Shown here one piece after another: positions 48,701-60,700 of a stretch of DNA of 64,000 nucleotides. Where the stretch lies: contig NW_017804642.1 of assembly GCF_001625305.1 (NCBI RefSeq), positions 1,200,229 through 1,264,228 on the forward strand. The letters run 5' to 3'. Position numbers and translations under genes: made by a program. Under the pieces are notes generated by a model, which was given only the letters and a program-made list of their open reading frames with translations, had not been told where the DNA came from and ran no database searches. Position 1 is the stretch's first letter. Each line of letters begins with the position of its first letter. This stretch comes from Branchiostoma belcheri (lineage: Eukaryota; Chordata; Leptocardii; Amphioxiformes; Branchiostomatidae).

Positions 48701-51700
48701 ATTGAATAGGGATGTGATTTGATTTGCTTTCAGTCACACTAAAACAAAATGTCTTTTATTCCTCAGGAGATTGCTTTAAAGCCTGTCCAGATTGGTACGG
48801 GTGCATCATGGAGAATGAAAGAGGGTAGGTAACATACACGCACGTGATATCCACGTGACATACACCCACGTGATATCCACGTGATACCAACGTGACATAC
48901 ACTCACGTGATATCATTGTATCAACTCAACAAATGCAACCAATGAGTAAACAATGATATAAACAAGGCGGCAAATTTGTGTAAATTTACTGTAACTTTTA
49001 AAACCTCATAATTGATTTGCCTTTTTTTTCTTTTCAGAATTCAGCAGCCAAGTAGATTTTCGGAATGTAGTGTAAGGGACTATCAAGAGCTACTCATGAA
49101 CGGACTCGGTGCCTGTATCTTCAACAGACCTGAAAAGGTAAGGATAAAGGATAACTTTCAGCTTTCAGGAATTGAATGTTTGTGTGTGTTTGTACATTAC
49201 AAGTCTGCGAGTTCGTGTCTGAGAGTTAAGCATCTCTATGGCAATCACTCGATATCTTTATTTGCAATCAGATACAGATTCATGTACAGATACAGTTAAG
49301 CATACACCCTTGTTAAACACTCTGTCTTATTGTCACGTTGTTATGTACCGTTATTGTGATTTCTTATTGTTATACGAAGATTTCAGTATTGGGTAAACAT
49401 AAGAATTTTTCATGAAAGTTCATCTGTGATGATAGCAAAATGTTTATTCCAACGCAAGGATTACACAGAGACGGTGGACGACACAACCTACCTGGCACGT
49501 TTGATCAATTGCTGACATCACGCTTCCGCAAAGTCTCGTGTGAATTAAGTCACGTGTCTGTAACCGTAACTCTCGCGAGATTACGTTTTGAAGTGATTGG
49601 TCATTGATTATCCCGATGAAGGCCACAGTGGGCGTTGAAAATTTGATCTCTGTGTAATCCTTGTGTTGGAATAAAGTTCAACATTTTACTACGTTTGAGG
49701 TGATTGGGAAGACTTTTACCCCACTACTCACTCAGGGTCCACACTACAACTTATGGTCTGATGTTTTGAATACATTTTTAAACTTGGTCTATTGGCTCTA
49801 ACAAAAGTAATATATCTATACTATTTACATCACGTTATTCTATCACAACTAGGCAATTGAAAGGTCACGATTTTACTGTAAGAATTTTGTTTACACAAGT
49901 TTTTATTCTTCCAGCTCCACGAGCCTCCCTATTGTGGAAACGGATTTATAGAAGCAGGTGAACAGTGCGACTGTGGGCCTCCTACGGTACGTTCACAAAC
50001 ACTGCACTAACTTGGACTGGATATTTAATAATTGTCAATTACATTTACACATTTGTAAACGCTGTCGTTGCGAGGTTAAAAGAAACCGGAATTTTGAGAC
50101 AATTACCTCACTCCTCTCAAACTTCAATTTTTGTCATCTGGAAGACCACCAAAAACAATATTTCTGCTAAGATCACAAAACCCACTTAGAATTACAAATA
50201 TAGGACTGTACATGTTCTTTGTATATATTAGACAAGTAAACCTTCAAAAAAGTAAAACTCTCCAGTAGTGCATGTAGAAACATACGATAGACTAGACAAT
50301 TTATCTTTAGCGTTACTGTAACAGTGTGTTTCCTTCTAATTAGCCTTCGGTAAAAAGATTGCAATAAAATGTGAATTAAACTTCCTCAGTAGTTCTTACT
50401 ATTTGTGAAAAGATTTACAAAATAATTGACACATGAAAATGGCGATTTTTTAAACCTACAGCCGACGGATATGAAGTTCTACAAGCGGTGTGTAAAATGC
50501 TGCGATAGCTGTATGCTGGCGGAGGAAGCAAAATGCGCACACGGAGAATGTTGTGACTTGTCGACATGCAATGTAAGCCGTCAAAATTACAAAGGCAAAA
50601 TATGTCCTATTCAAGCTTATATTATACTGGAGTAAATTTGTATCAAGATGTATAGTCGTTGACACTTCAATTCCATGTTAAGTTGTGACACTACACTATG
50701 CATGCCTAGCCTTACCAGGATTGACATAAATTTTATGAAAGAACAGCAGAGAAGATTTTGGTTGGTCAAGTTTGTCAATTCTGAACCAATATTGGTCATG
50801 TTAGTTCATAATGCCATGTGATAGAGTTGCTACATGTACTCCTATGTATGGTAACAAAACAACATTCTAACCAGTTGGTAATAGAGCATGTGCATAGCAT
50901 TATAAGCAATTTTTTAAAACTTATATGTCATGATTATGTAAGATTGTATCTGATGGATCATTGATATATACATTTGCAATATCTCAGAATAAAATTGTTG
51001 AAATTTAAAAAAATAACAATTACAAGACCAGTTGGTAACCGCCATACTGCAAAACAACGTGTTTTTTTACCTCAATCTCACTTTGTCCTATCTTTGGCAA
51101 AAAGAATGTGTACTTCAGATTTTTACACATTTTTACCCTTTAAACCCTTTTTAACGTGACCTCGTCGAAAGGCTTACATAAACCAGTATACCTACTCATA
51201 TATTGTGATGTTTTCTCAGTTCAAGGAAAAGCACACATCGTGTAGAGCGCCGGTCAACGCCTGCGACTTGGAAGAAAAGTGCACCGGCGAGAGTGGAGAA
51301 GTATGGCCACCATTTTGAATATGAACCGAAACAATGACGTTACACAGTCAGTGTTCTAGCCATGATTTTTTATATACATAGCATAGGGGTCACGTACAGA
51401 AGAACAACTTTAGTGGGGCAAATCACCCATTGAGCCAAAACATTTTGAAACTCATCACCCCCTGAGACACTATTTCTTGTTTAATGTGGAACAGATTTTG
51501 TGAAGTCAAGGTTTTTCCTTTGCTATAGCTTCATTCTAAAGTTATGTTTTATTTTTTAGCAAGATTTATGAAGGTTCTCCCTCCCAAAACACCCCTATGC
51601 TGGTTGAAACTTAGCATAGGGGCCAAAAGTATAGCATAGGGGTCAAAATTATAGCACAGGGGGTCAAAATCATAGCATTGGGGCCCTTATGCTAAAAAGG

Positions 51701-54700
51701 CCTGGCTAGAACACTGACAGTAGTTCTGTATTTAGAACACGTTCGGCGCAAGGTGCATTAAACTAAGGAAAAACAGTGAGATGATGTTTTGTCTTTTCAG
51801 TGTCCAGACAACCTTTACAAGCAAGATGGACAACTCTGCGAAGTCGATGTAAGCATATATCTCCATTTCATACTTCTGTGTCGATACTATGACCTATACT
51901 GTACGTGTATCTCTAAGTGGTTGATATTATATAATAAGCTATCTGACCATTTTCCGTATGTTTAAATTTCACAGGGCCACTGCTACTATGGCGAGTGCAG
52001 GACAAGAACAAACCAGTGCAAATATGTCTGGGGTGAAGGTAAGTTCACATACAGGCTTTGTTACTCCATTGATGGATTTCTCACCATTTGTATATATATA
52101 AAACTATTAGAACTTCAATTTGTCTTGAGAGTGGCTTCAATAATCTTGACCATTTATACTTCAGGAAAATGTTTTAAGGGCAATGTTTTAAAGATTCTTT
52201 ATTGATTCAACAAAAAGTACAGGGACTTTTGTATGGTCTTCTACAACTAAAGATCTAACAAAGCATTTATGAATAACGTCATCCTACGTACGGAATATAT
52301 CTATGCGGCACATTACGTACAGAATATATTTCAGCGGCAACAATAAATGTTTAACTATTTTCTAACATGTAGTCTCTAAGATTAAATATATGTCACAAAT
52401 GTCCCAATGAAAATTATGTTAACAGTTACCCCTAATAGGTTAAGAAGGTAGGTGTACGTTGAAAGCATCAGCAGTGAAATCACACAAACCCACTGACTGC
52501 GTTTTTCCTTTTTTTATATATAATTATTTCTAATAACAAAGAAGTAACAAATTGGGAACCATTCAGTTGAAATCAATACCTAATTTGACCATCTCAAGAA
52601 ATATATACAAATAAGGGTCAACAGTCAAGCAAAGAAAAAGACAAAAGTAGCCATACTAAAAGTTTACCACAACAGTACTAATCACCAAGAGTGCCCCATT
52701 TTCCCAGATGTGTTTCCACTGTTCCTTTTCTTGCAGCAATATTTCATTCAACTTTTTTAAAAGAAATTTATATATAGAAGAAAGGATTCAAAATTTACTT
52801 TCTATTATTGTATATAAAGATTTTTGCTAACAGAATAATTAAATTTGGGATTGTAGGGGAGCTAGGAAGCAGGTTTCCGAAGATAATGATAAAACTATTT
52901 AAATAAATATGTTTACCTGTTTTTTCTTGTTAGATGTGCACACAGCAGATGACATCTGTTATCAGAGGCTCAACATCAACGGAAACCGGGACGGCAACTG
53001 CGGGAAGAGCGAAGATGGCGGTTGGGACAAATGTGAACCAAAGTATGTCACTAGTTTCCATCTACTGTATCCCCTGTTGTTCACTGATAATAACATCTCA
53101 AAAGTACTCTGTTATCATCTATTTCTAACATAGTAAAGCTACAGCATCTCAATGACAGTAATTCGTGTTCTTTACTGCTACGAGGGTCCATGTCACTTTC
53201 GCATGTAGTGGCACTATAATGTCGTCGATGTAGTTCAAAACTTTATTTACTGTACATGTAGATTCTCGTAATTGATAGATCACCAACTTGTCTTGTTTAT
53301 ACTCATTTTTTTACCAATTTTGTAATTATGAATGTATTCTGTCATTGTGTTTACTCTCGTTTAATATTTTTGAGTAGAAGGCACCATATGCGTAACTGTG
53401 CTTCTTGCTTAATACTAAATAAGTATATGTGAATAAAAACATCTAAGGTGGTAATGGGACGGTCCTTTATTGTGTCACAATATCCGGATCTTGGTTAGCC
53501 TGGTGTCCAGTCTTACGTGATTGGGACTGTTGGCGTGTTCAGGCAGGCTGTGTCTTCGGGAGCTCTAATATCTTCCACCCGCCCAGTACAACAGGCCGAC
53601 CTGTTACGCTAGCAGAGATAGCATGCTTGGGGATTTGATTTGCCCCAACACGAAGTATGGCTTATCAATCTCTAGTGATATACCAACCCGGAAACCTATC
53701 TCAGGCGGGCGGGGAAGGGCTCCTGCAGCCCCGAGGAGAACCCGCCCCTCCCACGTAAGACTGGATATCAGGCTAGATCTTGGTACATTTCGTCATGTTT
53801 CAGAGACATTTTTTGCGGCTACCTTCTGTGCGATGGTAACGTGACAGTTCCCAGGGTCGGCGTTCTGGACGGCTCTCTCACGTCCAAGAGTTACCCAAGG
53901 ACTGGCAAGACTATGCACTGCAAGTAAGAACATCTGTACACGTGGAGCAGACTTCTTTCACGATTCTAACTTAAGAATCCGGTACAGACGTTCGCAACAG
54001 GCTGAAATAGCATGAGAGCAACCGACTACTAGTATGTCGCCGACGCAAAGTATAACAAGAATAATATGTAATGGTCAATCTTCTTCAAATCAAACATAAT
54101 ATCTAGTCAGACTACGAGTATACAACATCTGCTTGTACTATCATGAAAGTTCATCTGTGTTGGCAGTTACATGTTAAACAGTTTAAAGGTAAAACATTTG
54201 TTCCAACACAAAAGGGAAATGTTCTCACCTAGAACTTTCGACCAGTCACTCCCGTCTTCCTCAGTAGAATGATCAGCTAGTATTAACACTAATTAGGTCT
54301 TCGACAAATGTAGCCTGGGTGCCATCCCCAGTAGTATATTCGCCAGCTCTATAACTGTTATAGAGCGTGCGAATACCACTGGGGATGGTACCCAGGCTAC
54401 GACAAATGATGTTCATTGGATGAAATTCAGCGTGCTTTTGTACTGTTTGTTAGGGGTGGCCACGTGTTGCTGGATGACAGTAACAACATCGGATATGTCC
54501 AGGACGGGACGACCTGCGGCACCAACAAGATGTGCCACAGTGGGCGGTGTGTGGAGGTGTCTAACTTCAACATCACGCCCTGTCCTGTAGGCGGCAATGG
54601 GATGCCCTGTTCTGGACATGGAGTAAGTGGTTTCCTCTCTCTCTAGGGCGAATTCTTTACGGCATGTAGTGCACAAAGCAGCGACACCTGTGCTGCAGTG

Positions 54701-57700
54701 CAATGTGAACTAGTCAGAATTGCCCTGAGGAAGGTGACAGACGGTCACCGAAACGTCGGCTGACTTGGTTGTGTAAAAAGAGTCTCTTTACTCAGTGACT
54801 TACCAACCTGATGAAACTATTCACGGAAGCAGCCTATATTCTGGACATGGGGTAAGTGGCATTTGCATGGAAGTCTTTCTCTTCCCAGGGCGAATTCTTG
54901 GTGTCTTAAGCGCAAGAAACAGCCTTTATTCCAGCAAGGTCTTGTTGGAGATATTGAAGATCACCAAAGTCAATGTTGAAGATGACGAAAGCTTTGGTAG
55001 AATCAAATATCCTATCACTGTCGATAACAGTATTATCAAATATCCTCTCACTATTTATTTAGTATCAAAACAAAATTATCAAGTATTTTATTAGTATCTG
55101 TAACAGGAGCAACAAATATACTATCATTATAAAAAACAATATCATTAAATATCCTATCACTATCCGTAACAGTAGCAACAAATATGCCATCACTGTCAAA
55201 AACAATTTCATCAAATATCCTATGACAATATGTAACAGTAGCATCAAATATACTATCATTATCAAAAACAATATCATCAAATATCCTATCACTATCTGTA
55301 ATAGTAGCATCAAATATACTATCAATAACATTATTGCCATCAGAAGTCATGATGCCATCATGACGTCATTGATATAATAGTGTTCACTATTCTTCAACAC
55401 TGCCTAACAAAAGTACCTTTAACTTTAATCCTATGCTGTACTCATCATTGTTCCTCTAGAATTGCACCAACCAAGACAGCTGTTTATGTGACACAAGAGA
55501 GTGGAGGGGCAGCGATTGCGGTAACCCTGTTCCCGTGAGGAACCCAGAGGATGACCTTGAAATAAACCAAGGTGATTCATGACATACACTTGTCAACAAT
55601 CAGTCACAATTTCGAAACATACAACCAGGTAATATCATATACATCAGGTATACCTGTCAATACTAAAATACATATTAGGTGTGCGCCTTTGCATTACCTA
55701 ACTTCACTGTCATTTCAAATTATTTTGATTTTGTGTACGTCACTTCTCTGATCCTCAAATAATTTGATTATCATAGACAAGATTTCTATATATACATGAG
55801 TCGAAGATGTAGTCAGTGTTTGCTACAAAGTTATGTACAATCATATTTCAAACATGTGAGTAATACCATTGTAGTCGTGAACATGTGCTTTTTTCACATG
55901 CTTATCGCTGATGCACCTGTCATTATTATCATTCGTAAAGTTGGCTGCTTTAGTTGTATCATACTTTACGTAAAACAATATTGATGACTCGCCTCCAGCA
56001 CTATAGGTCTACCTGAACTGTCCTTTGTTACCTGTCTTCACATTGTTTCCATTGGTTGGTTTGTTTGTTTGACTAACTGGACTAATCGTTACTGTATAAC
56101 CCCGCACTCTGGTTCTGATCCCGCGTTTTAACAAGCTTGTTCACCGCCTGTTCCCACTCCTGTCCCCCCAGGTACAACTAACGCAATCATAGGTTCCATG
56201 GCGGGTACATTGCTAGCCATTGCTATTGTATTCGGTGGACTGGGGTGGGGATTTCAGTAAGCACTTTCAATGCATTCGTGCCGTGTCTAGTTGAAGTTTG
56301 GCTCAGGACTGCATATCCTTCTGTCGTTTCTTCCATGCCCTTACCTATTGCCACTGCTCGTCCTTATTCCCTAAATACCCAGCACAGGTCTTTGCTGTTT
56401 CATCTACGTAAAGTCACAACGTCAATTTTCAGTTTTCCTAGGCCAATTTTTTCATTACCTTTTAAGCCGTCGAAGGGTATGCATTCTTGATCATATTTTA
56501 GGACATTGTGCCATTTGTTCATTCATGACAAAGCCCCACCTCCTATCCCGTAATGCACCTGGTTGCGTGGGATATTAGGCATGCGCAAAGCATGAATACC
56601 CGGATGTTGCATGACGTTCGTTGGCAGTAAAACATAACGACGGTCGCCATATTGTCTACCTCTGCTTTTGACCATCACCCTAAGGGTTTCTTTCATTCGC
56701 TGCACCCTGTAGTTCCCCAAAAGTCGTCCCAACTCTGACGTGCGCTGCATGTGACCTTCTGTTCCACCCCTCACGCTGTCTCCATTCTGCTGCATGACGA
56801 TTTTCATCATGGCAAATCATTCTTTTCTGCATGTCCAGTGGCTGCCTTCCAAACGTCCGTTCACCCGTCCGCTTCTGTAGTAGGTAGAAACATACAGGCA
56901 GCCGCTCCAACTCCTCGCCAGTTCCAGCATCATCATACTGAACTCTAGGCATGATTGTTGCAAGTGACCCACCCTCAAAAATTCAACCAAGATTAGATAT
57001 CACCAGACTGTACCACCAAACACTTAAATAAGTCTCCCCAAACCCAACTTCATCCCCTGAGTTTACATTTCCATCGTAAAGAAAAAAAATCAAAGGTCCA
57101 CCTTTTCGAGAGAAAAAGCTAACACCTGAGTTTAATATATATTCCTTTGGCTAGGATGTGCCCTCCTCCATGGCAAATGAATCGCCCAACTTCCTTCCCT
57201 CTTATCTTCCTGCGCCAACAGTTCTCCCTTTCATCTTTATTTCAAAACAATAACACTTTTTCATGACTATCTTCCTCAGGCTAAAACGTTCCACATTTCA
57301 GAAATTCTGATAGAGTTTCGTTTTCTCCTCACACGCCGCCCAGGTGGTATGTCTAGCACAATCATTGGGATAGTCGCAGGAACCATTCTCGGCCTTGCAA
57401 TAATATTCGGTGGCACCGGGTGGGGATTCCAGTAAGGAACATCTTCCAAATTACTTCCATTTGTCTGCATGGTAATGAACGTTACAAGTTGCACCTACCC
57501 TGCCAGGTTGTTAGGAAAACTACGCTGTTTTATTTATTTTTTTTCTTTCTAACTTTGAGGGCATGTCGCAGATTGATACGACCATAATGTCCCTAATCTC
57601 AAATTGCCCTTTTCACTACGTTTGGAAGAAAAGCTGGACGGTGAGATAGAACGAATCGGCTGTGTTCGTAAGATCGTCCGACTAGATGAAGTAACTTTAT

Positions 57701-60700
57701 TTCTGTCTGTTGAGTGGACTGCCACTTCGTCTCCTAACTGTCGCAGAGGTAGACCAGTACCCAGAAATTGTGTTTTATTTGCTCGGAGTGTCATGACAAG
57801 TATCCCACGTCAACCAAGGGAGGGGAAGGTGTGGCTTCAGGCATGATACGTAACTTATGACCCATGACCTGTGCTTTCATGTCTGTCTTTACTTAGGCCG
57901 GTCATTCACGGCTAATCGTATCCTAGGAGCAGTGATGACGTCAGTACTTGTGTATGCATGTTGCTTTGGTGCATATGGGTTGGGGAATAAGTATGTATAC
58001 CATGTGTGTCTGCATGTGTATGTCATAGTACTATTGTCTTGGTGCATGGGCGCCGACTGGTTTATAAACTACAAAGTAGTTTTGCACAAATTGCTATTTG
58101 AATAGAGGATTCACTCTATCATTGAGGTAACCAATGAGTCAAAGACTGTTGACCGCAAACTTCGCTTTCCTGACCAGACATATAACATTACCAGTCATGG
58201 CCTAAAATGACACCTGGTCATTCTCGATCGTCATGTCGGCTTGGCTCATCGTGCGATGCTAGAAGACCCCCTAGGTACACGTGAAGAGGTGCCTGATGGC
58301 TTTTGTTCCTCTGACTGTCGCTGCTGTGGGGATCATCAGGTGCCTATCTCGGCTGCAGACCTGTAGGCAGCTGATGATACTGATGACTTGCCTGCATGAA
58401 CGTATGCCTGGCCGCAAGTGTACGCCTTGCTCACTTTGTTCTGGTCGGGCATACTTACCAAAGTTTGGGCATGGGCATGTTCTCACTTCTGTCCTGCATT
58501 CATTGTAATTCCTGTGGGCTATCTTCGTCTGACGTGAGCTTTTCACACACTGATCAGGCAACCTCTGACCGAAAATTGGTCTACAGAATCATAGTATTGA
58601 CAGTAGCTACGACATTCAGTTAACTTCATTCCTCTTTGTTGCCTGATGAAGTTTCCATTTGATATGCGAACAATGAACGAACTGAAACAGGCGTCATTTG
58701 GAAAGCTACATATTACTTTGCTAAATTAGTTTTTTCTACAAACATATGCGACTGATTTGACTAGCAAGGGTACCTAGGGTGTCTTCGGTCGCCTTTCTGT
58801 GAGTGTACAAGTTGTGAACGTGAACGCATGAATGCTACATCATCACACGTGCATGCAAGTCGCACCTACCGTACACCCATCCCTTCTTAGTACGTTAACG
58901 TCTTTTCTTCTCCATCATGTGGCCTTTTTAAAGGAGTGCAGTCCGCAGAGGGTAAGTAGCACCGTTTTTGTATGGGTGTGTTTCAAGCTAAGGTGGCTTG
59001 TTGAGGTATACATGACATGAAAGTGTTCATGCTCACGGTGTCTTTGTTACAAGAAACAACTATTATTGTTCAAGTGCATCGGTTGTTCGTCACTTGTCAC
59101 TGTTTATCCTCTTCGCTATGCCTGACGCATTCCCTTCCAATTACACACGTCACTACGTCACTACTCCCTCTCCCTTTCGCCTCTGAGCAAATTCACGACG
59201 CTTGCCTCCCATAGAGCTTTCTCTCCTCTCCCACCCGGGAAAGGACTTATACTCATGCATGGTCCTGTTGTAACTGTCATATCTTAAAGTTCGGCTCGTG
59301 TCGTGGTGAATGCAATACTCGCAATTCCTGGATTAGCTACTCAATCCCGAAAACCTTCCGATTTCCTATGCACCTATTCTAGACCGCAAGAGGGCGGTGG
59401 TCCTGGAGGCGGACGCAGCTCAAGTTTGAGCGGGACCGGGCGGCGTTAACCATGCTTGAACTCATTAAAAAGCATGAACAAACTGAGCACTTGGGCCCGC
59501 GAGGCTTCCAAAATTTCGTGCGACCTGCAATGGCTCTGTCTGAAATCACGAAGGACATGGCCCATAACCTGTCCAAAAGACTTAAGGATGAGAACTTTGG
59601 GCTGTGCTGTGGAAAACCTCTCTGCAGCTGTTGGCGCGCCAATGGACGCCGGTAGGTGGCGCTACTGCTCGTCACATGTGGACCGTACTGTCTGAATCAG
59701 ACACTCCTCAGTTACATCATTTCCGGAACATGTTACAGCCGAGAGCGCGCAGCTGGCGCTCCAACAAGGGCTTCCCGTCGTTACTGCCATCTAATGTTGC
59801 CTGTAAGGTTGTGACTTGATTCTGGGGATCAATAAAAGTTTCACCTGCGATCACCGGACAGACCAGCAGCTCACAAAAGGTCTTCTCCGGGATGACTTCT
59901 GCTAGGCTAGAATATATACTAAGCTGTATCCTGGCGCGTGCGCGGGATTTTGGAAGGAATTTCGGTTGGACAATGATCCGTTCCAAACAGCCCCACTGAA
60001 AAAAGCTTTAACATACAAGTACCATTTGCAGATGCAGAAGGGAAAATGTGCAATTACGCAAAATTGGTTTCCTAGCTGATTTCTATAGAAAAACATCTGA
60101 AGGAGGACTATTCTGGCATGACTGTACGGATTCAAGAAGTACATCAGCGCATGCTGTATAATTCCTTTCCTTTTCATGTCCTCTCCCCTCCATCCCTCCA
60201 ACACCCCGTGTGTGCATAACGTGCCTTCCGTGTACTGCTGTTCACTCTCTGGCTTCTTCATCTGTACTGACACTGTACTGAGTAAGAAAGGAACTGCAAA
60301 GCAGCGACAAAGCGTCTCTAGAACTATGCCCGAATTTTGTACATGTAAAGAAATAACCTCTACAAATGATAAAACTCTATTGTGTACCCACGAAAAATAT
60401 TGAAGACTGCGATGACATTTATCACAGCGTGAAAGCATGAAAAAAAAAACATATAGCATTCTCTGGCCAGCATGTCAGGTGGTCAATGGTTGACCACATT
60501 GCCCAGTGTCTTACGAATCCTATAAGGTAGAGATTGAGAAGTAACTGATATCATATACTGAAGCCACCATTCAGCGTACAATCATCAGGCTTTGGCTGTC
60601 CTTGACGGAAAAAACATAAATATACCCACAAACAAGTGGCTGATTCTAATAATTTTCCTTTAAATCATCAATATGGAAAAACATCATGAACATGGACTGC

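Noticed and set aside
58274-58340. Fourth transmembrane exon copy
   Set aside because: An acceptor-like CCCCCTAG and a hydrophobic frame exist, but the hydrophobic frame is not the one entered from exon 23 and no donor gives the required phase 2.
59381-59456. Alternative ADAM C-terminus ([21 protein letters not shown] then stop shortened here to its start [10 protein letters not shown])
   Set aside because: The phase fits and an acceptor-like CTATTCTAG is present, but the low-complexity Gly/Ser frame is short and lies on a GC-rich CTCF-like word. Without transcript data I did not call it an exon.
59902-60459. 185-codon minus-strand open frame
   Set aside because: No recognisable domain, no supported splice sites and ordinary intron composition; length alone is not enough.
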